In this document: positions 62,205-64,000 of the stretch, piece by piece
How the letters are laid out: the number at the start of each line of letters is the position of its first letter
Position numbering within the stretch: the first letter of the stretch is position 1
Origin: Levilactobacillus yonginensis
Lineage (GTDB): Bacteria; Bacillota; Bacilli; Lactobacillales; Lactobacillaceae
Length of the DNA: 64,000 bases
Direction of reading: 5' to 3'
Assembly: GCF_964065165.1 (NCBI RefSeq)
Contig: NZ_OZ061549.1
Span: forward strand, 1,922,001-1,986,000
Position numbers and translations under genes: made by a program
Notes under the pieces: generated by a model
The model's input: the letters and a program-made list of their open reading frames with translations, nothing else
What the model was told of the DNA's origin: nothing
The model's database searches: none

Positions 62205-63530
62205 GTGGAACAAGAATCATTGTTTTCAAATAACCGGCAAAATACGCCGTTAGCTAGTCGGGTTCGGCCACGCACCCTCGCTCAGTTCGTGGGCCAAACG
62301 CACCTGTTAGGAACTGGCAAAATCTTACGAGAATTGATTGAAAATGATCAAGTATCGTCGATGATCTTTTGGGGACCACCTGGTGTTGGTAAGACCACTT
62401 TAGCTGAAATCATTGCCCGGCAAACACAAGCGAAGTTTTTGAGCTTTAGTGCCGTTGACAGCAGTATTAGTAAGATTAAAAAGATTATGCACCAGGCTGA
62501 AGATGACCGCGAAATTGGAGAACAGACGATTGTATTCGTCGATGAAATTCACCGGTTTAATAAAGCGCAACAGGACGCTTTTCTGCCATACGTGGAGCGG
62601 GGCAGTATTATTCTAATTGGTGCAACGACGGAAAATCCTTCGTTTGAAGTCAATTCAGCACTACTTTCGCGGTGTAAGGTCTTCGTCTTAAAGGGCTTAG
62701 AGACAGCGGATATTGAGGAGTTATTAACCAATGCTTTAAAGAATCCCGCCGGGTTTGACGTTCGGGTCAAGATTGGTGCTGACGAGTTGCACGCCATTGC
62801 GGAATTTGCCAATGGGGATGCGCGGACCGCCTTGAACACACTGGAAATGGCCGTGTTAAATGGAGATAAGCAGGGTGATCAGGTGACGGTCACTTTGGAT
62901 GATTTAAAGCAATTGATCAGCCAAAAGTTTGTCTTATACGATAAAACAGGTGAGGAACACTACAATATTATTTCGGCGCTACATAAATCAATGCGTAATT
63001 CCGACGTCGATGCAGCGATTTATTGGTTGTCTCGGATGTTAGAGGGCGGCGAAGATCCGTTGTACATTGCGCGGCGGTTAGTGCGGTTTGCCAGTGAGGA
63101 TATTGGCCTTGCCGACACGAACGCGCTGAACATTGCGGTAAATGTCTTTCAGGCTTGTCAATTCTTGGGAATGCCCGAATGTGACGTACATTTGGTTGAG
63201 GCCGTAAGTTACCTGTCCTTGGCTCCCAAGTCGAATGCACTATACAAGGCACGATTGGCTGCTAAGAAGGACGTAAAAGAGACCCGTGATGAACCGGTTC
63301 CGCTACAGATTCGGAACGCGCCAACGAAATTGATGAAGGACCTGGGATACGGCAGGGATTACGAGTATGCTCACGCCACGAAGGATAAACTAACTGAAAT
63401 GGAAACGATGCCACCGGGCCTACGGGGACACGTGTACTATGAACCTACGGAACAGGGGCGTGAGGGGCGCTTCAAGGAACGATTGGCGTACATTAAGCGA
63501 TGGCATCAGGCACACCGTTCATCAGATTAA
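62205..63530 (+). CDS. rarA: Replication-associated recombination protein RarA (MgsA)
   Basis: 441 residues, clamp-loader-like AAA+ ATPase acting at stalled replication forks. Walker A GPPGVGKTTLAE near residue 56, Walker B IVFVDEIHRFNKAQQDAFLP near 110, sensor GATTENPSFEVNSALLSRC, and the C-terminal tetramerisation domain with YNIISALHKSMRNSDVDAAIYWL. Starts at GTG 62205 after GGGGGG. Chromosomal housekeeping gene that marks the end of the accessory region. Confidence 0.96.
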   Translation: MEQESLFSNNRQNTPLASRVRPRTLAQFVGQTHLLGTGKILRELIENDQVSSMIFWGPPGVGKTTLAEIIARQTQAKFLSFSAVDSSISKIKKIMHQAEDDREIGEQTIVFVDEIHRFNKAQQDAFLPYVERGSIILIGATTENPSFEVNSALLSRCKVFVLKGLETADIEELLTNALKNPAGFDVRVKIGADELHAIAEFANGDARTALNTLEMAVLNGDKQGDQVTVTLDDLKQLISQKFVLYDKTGEEHYNIISALHKSMRNSDVDAAIYWLSRMLEGGEDPLYIARRLVRFASEDIGLADTNALNIAVNVFQACQFLGMPECDVHLVEAVSYLSLAPKSNALYKARLAAKKDVKETRDEPVPLQIRNAPTKLMKDLGYGRDYEYAHATKDKLTEMETMPPGLRGHVYYEPTEQGREGRFKERLAYIKRWHQAHRSSD

Positions 63531-63538
63531 TGGGCAAC

Positions 63539-63566
63539 CGGCAGGTAACTACCTGCCGTTTTTTTG
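63539..63566 (+). terminator. Terminator of rarA
   Basis: CGGCAGG / CCTGCCG with a TAACTA loop, then TTTTTTT. It overlaps the stop codon of the opposite-strand DUF805 gene. Confidence 0.85.
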
Positions 63567-64000
63567 GAGATAGCGGTTGTGTTGTTGGCGCGAAGGTTCA
63601 CAGAGAATTAAGAGAAAAATCAGACTTCCCAGCGGAATCAGATTGATCAACCAGAGCCGACCACTGTGGCCGGTATCGTGTAGGCGTCGGACCTGGGCTG
63701 TAATATTGCCAGCAATCACAATAGCCAATAAAAGTAGTAAGGGAGCGGCGGTTAGGAGATTCATCTCTTCACCCAACCGGTGAAAACTGCCAAAGCTAAT
63801 AATGGCTAAGAAGCCTAGGACCATTTCTACCAAACTGCTACCGGCAGTCGACCACCAGAAGTCCGCGCGGCCCATGTGTCCTGCTAGATTGCTTAAGTTA
63901 CGGCAAAAAAGGACACTGGATGTGACTAAGTCCGGATCGACCGTTTCGTTATAGGGTTGGTCGGGTTGGTCATCAATTAAGGAGTAAGAGAACGCATCCA
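63549..64000 (-). CDS. DUF805 family membrane protein (5' end outside the window)
   Basis: 150 codons visible, open to the right edge. The C-terminal part is a DUF805 domain: GRADFWWS, a helix (SLVEMVLGFLAIISFGSF), a second helix, then the diagnostic RRLHDTGHSGRLWLINLIPLGSLIFLLILCEPS. The upstream in-frame residues (DAFSYSLIDDQPDQPYNETVDP, hydrophilic) show that the true start lies beyond 64000. Function unknown. Confidence 0.85.
   Translation of the reverse strand, partial: DAFSYSLIDDQPDQPYNETVDPDLVTSSVLFCRNLSNLAGHMGRADFWWSTAGSSLVEMVLGFLAIISFGSFHRLGEEMNLLTAAPLLLLLAIVIAGNITAQVRRLHDTGHSGRLWLINLIPLGSLIFLLILCEPSRQQHNRYLQKNGR

Noticed and set aside
1..64000. CRISPR array or cas genes
   Set aside because: No regularly spaced short repeats and no Cas-like proteins; the only defence locus seen is BREX.

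Overview
The window looks like chromosomal DNA of a moderate-GC Lactobacillaceae (Firmicutes), most plausibly a Levilactobacillus brevis-like heterofermenter. This is inferred from the gene families: an oppDFBC oligopeptide transporter in lactococcal order, a scavenging lipoate ligase, PepF, a VanX-like dipeptidase, a C59 acylase, T-box controlled BrnQ carriers, and IS30/IS3 elements of lactobacillar type. No 16S gene or other definitive marker is present.

Layout. 1-3711 (minus): opp transporter, with oppC cut by the left edge. 4131-9927 (plus): an Rrf2 regulator, lplA, small membrane and cytosolic proteins, a probable structured RNA with its own terminator (about 7094-7300), a frameshifted cell-surface protein, a TMEM175 channel and a DUF218 protein. 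10002-13077: a gene fragment, then an IS3-family element that carries an IS30 element inside its 3' non-coding end. 13080-36882: mostly housekeeping and envelope genes (methyltransferase, XRE regulators, PepF, hydrolases, a divergent RNase Y, a 5'-nucleotidase, a CPA1 antiporter, an Spx paralogue without its CXXC, PanE, an S9 peptidase, NlpC/P60, an acylase, VanX, NnrE, MarR). Two families of dispersed 150-200 bp intergenic repeats are scattered through this part; they fold into multi-branched structures with compensatory changes. 36929-37000 is a tRNA-Arg. 37182-41528 holds a GGDEF protein, a broken HxlR regulator, secreted proteins and a hicBA toxin-antitoxin pair.

41869-58547 is the highlight: a visibly AT-rich type 1-like BREX phage-defence island with brxA, brxB, brxC, pglX and pglZ, but no brxL. 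pglX is followed by a convergent tyrosine recombinase and by a second, promoterless, inverted copy of the pglX central region. The two copies share three perfect inverted repeats in matching order (137, 34 and 47 bp). This is the architecture of a recombinase-driven cassette-exchange switch for the specificity methyltransferase. The silent cassette is interrupted by two different IS30 elements and a 20-bp tandem duplication, so the switch appears to be damaged. Inversion at the 47-bp repeat would still truncate PglX.

58651-62112: two tandem brnQ paralogues, each behind its own sigma-A promoter and T-box leader. The specifier triplets read ATC (Ile) and GTT (Val), so the paralogues appear to answer to different uncharged tRNAs. 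62205-64000: rarA and a DUF805 gene cut by the right edge.
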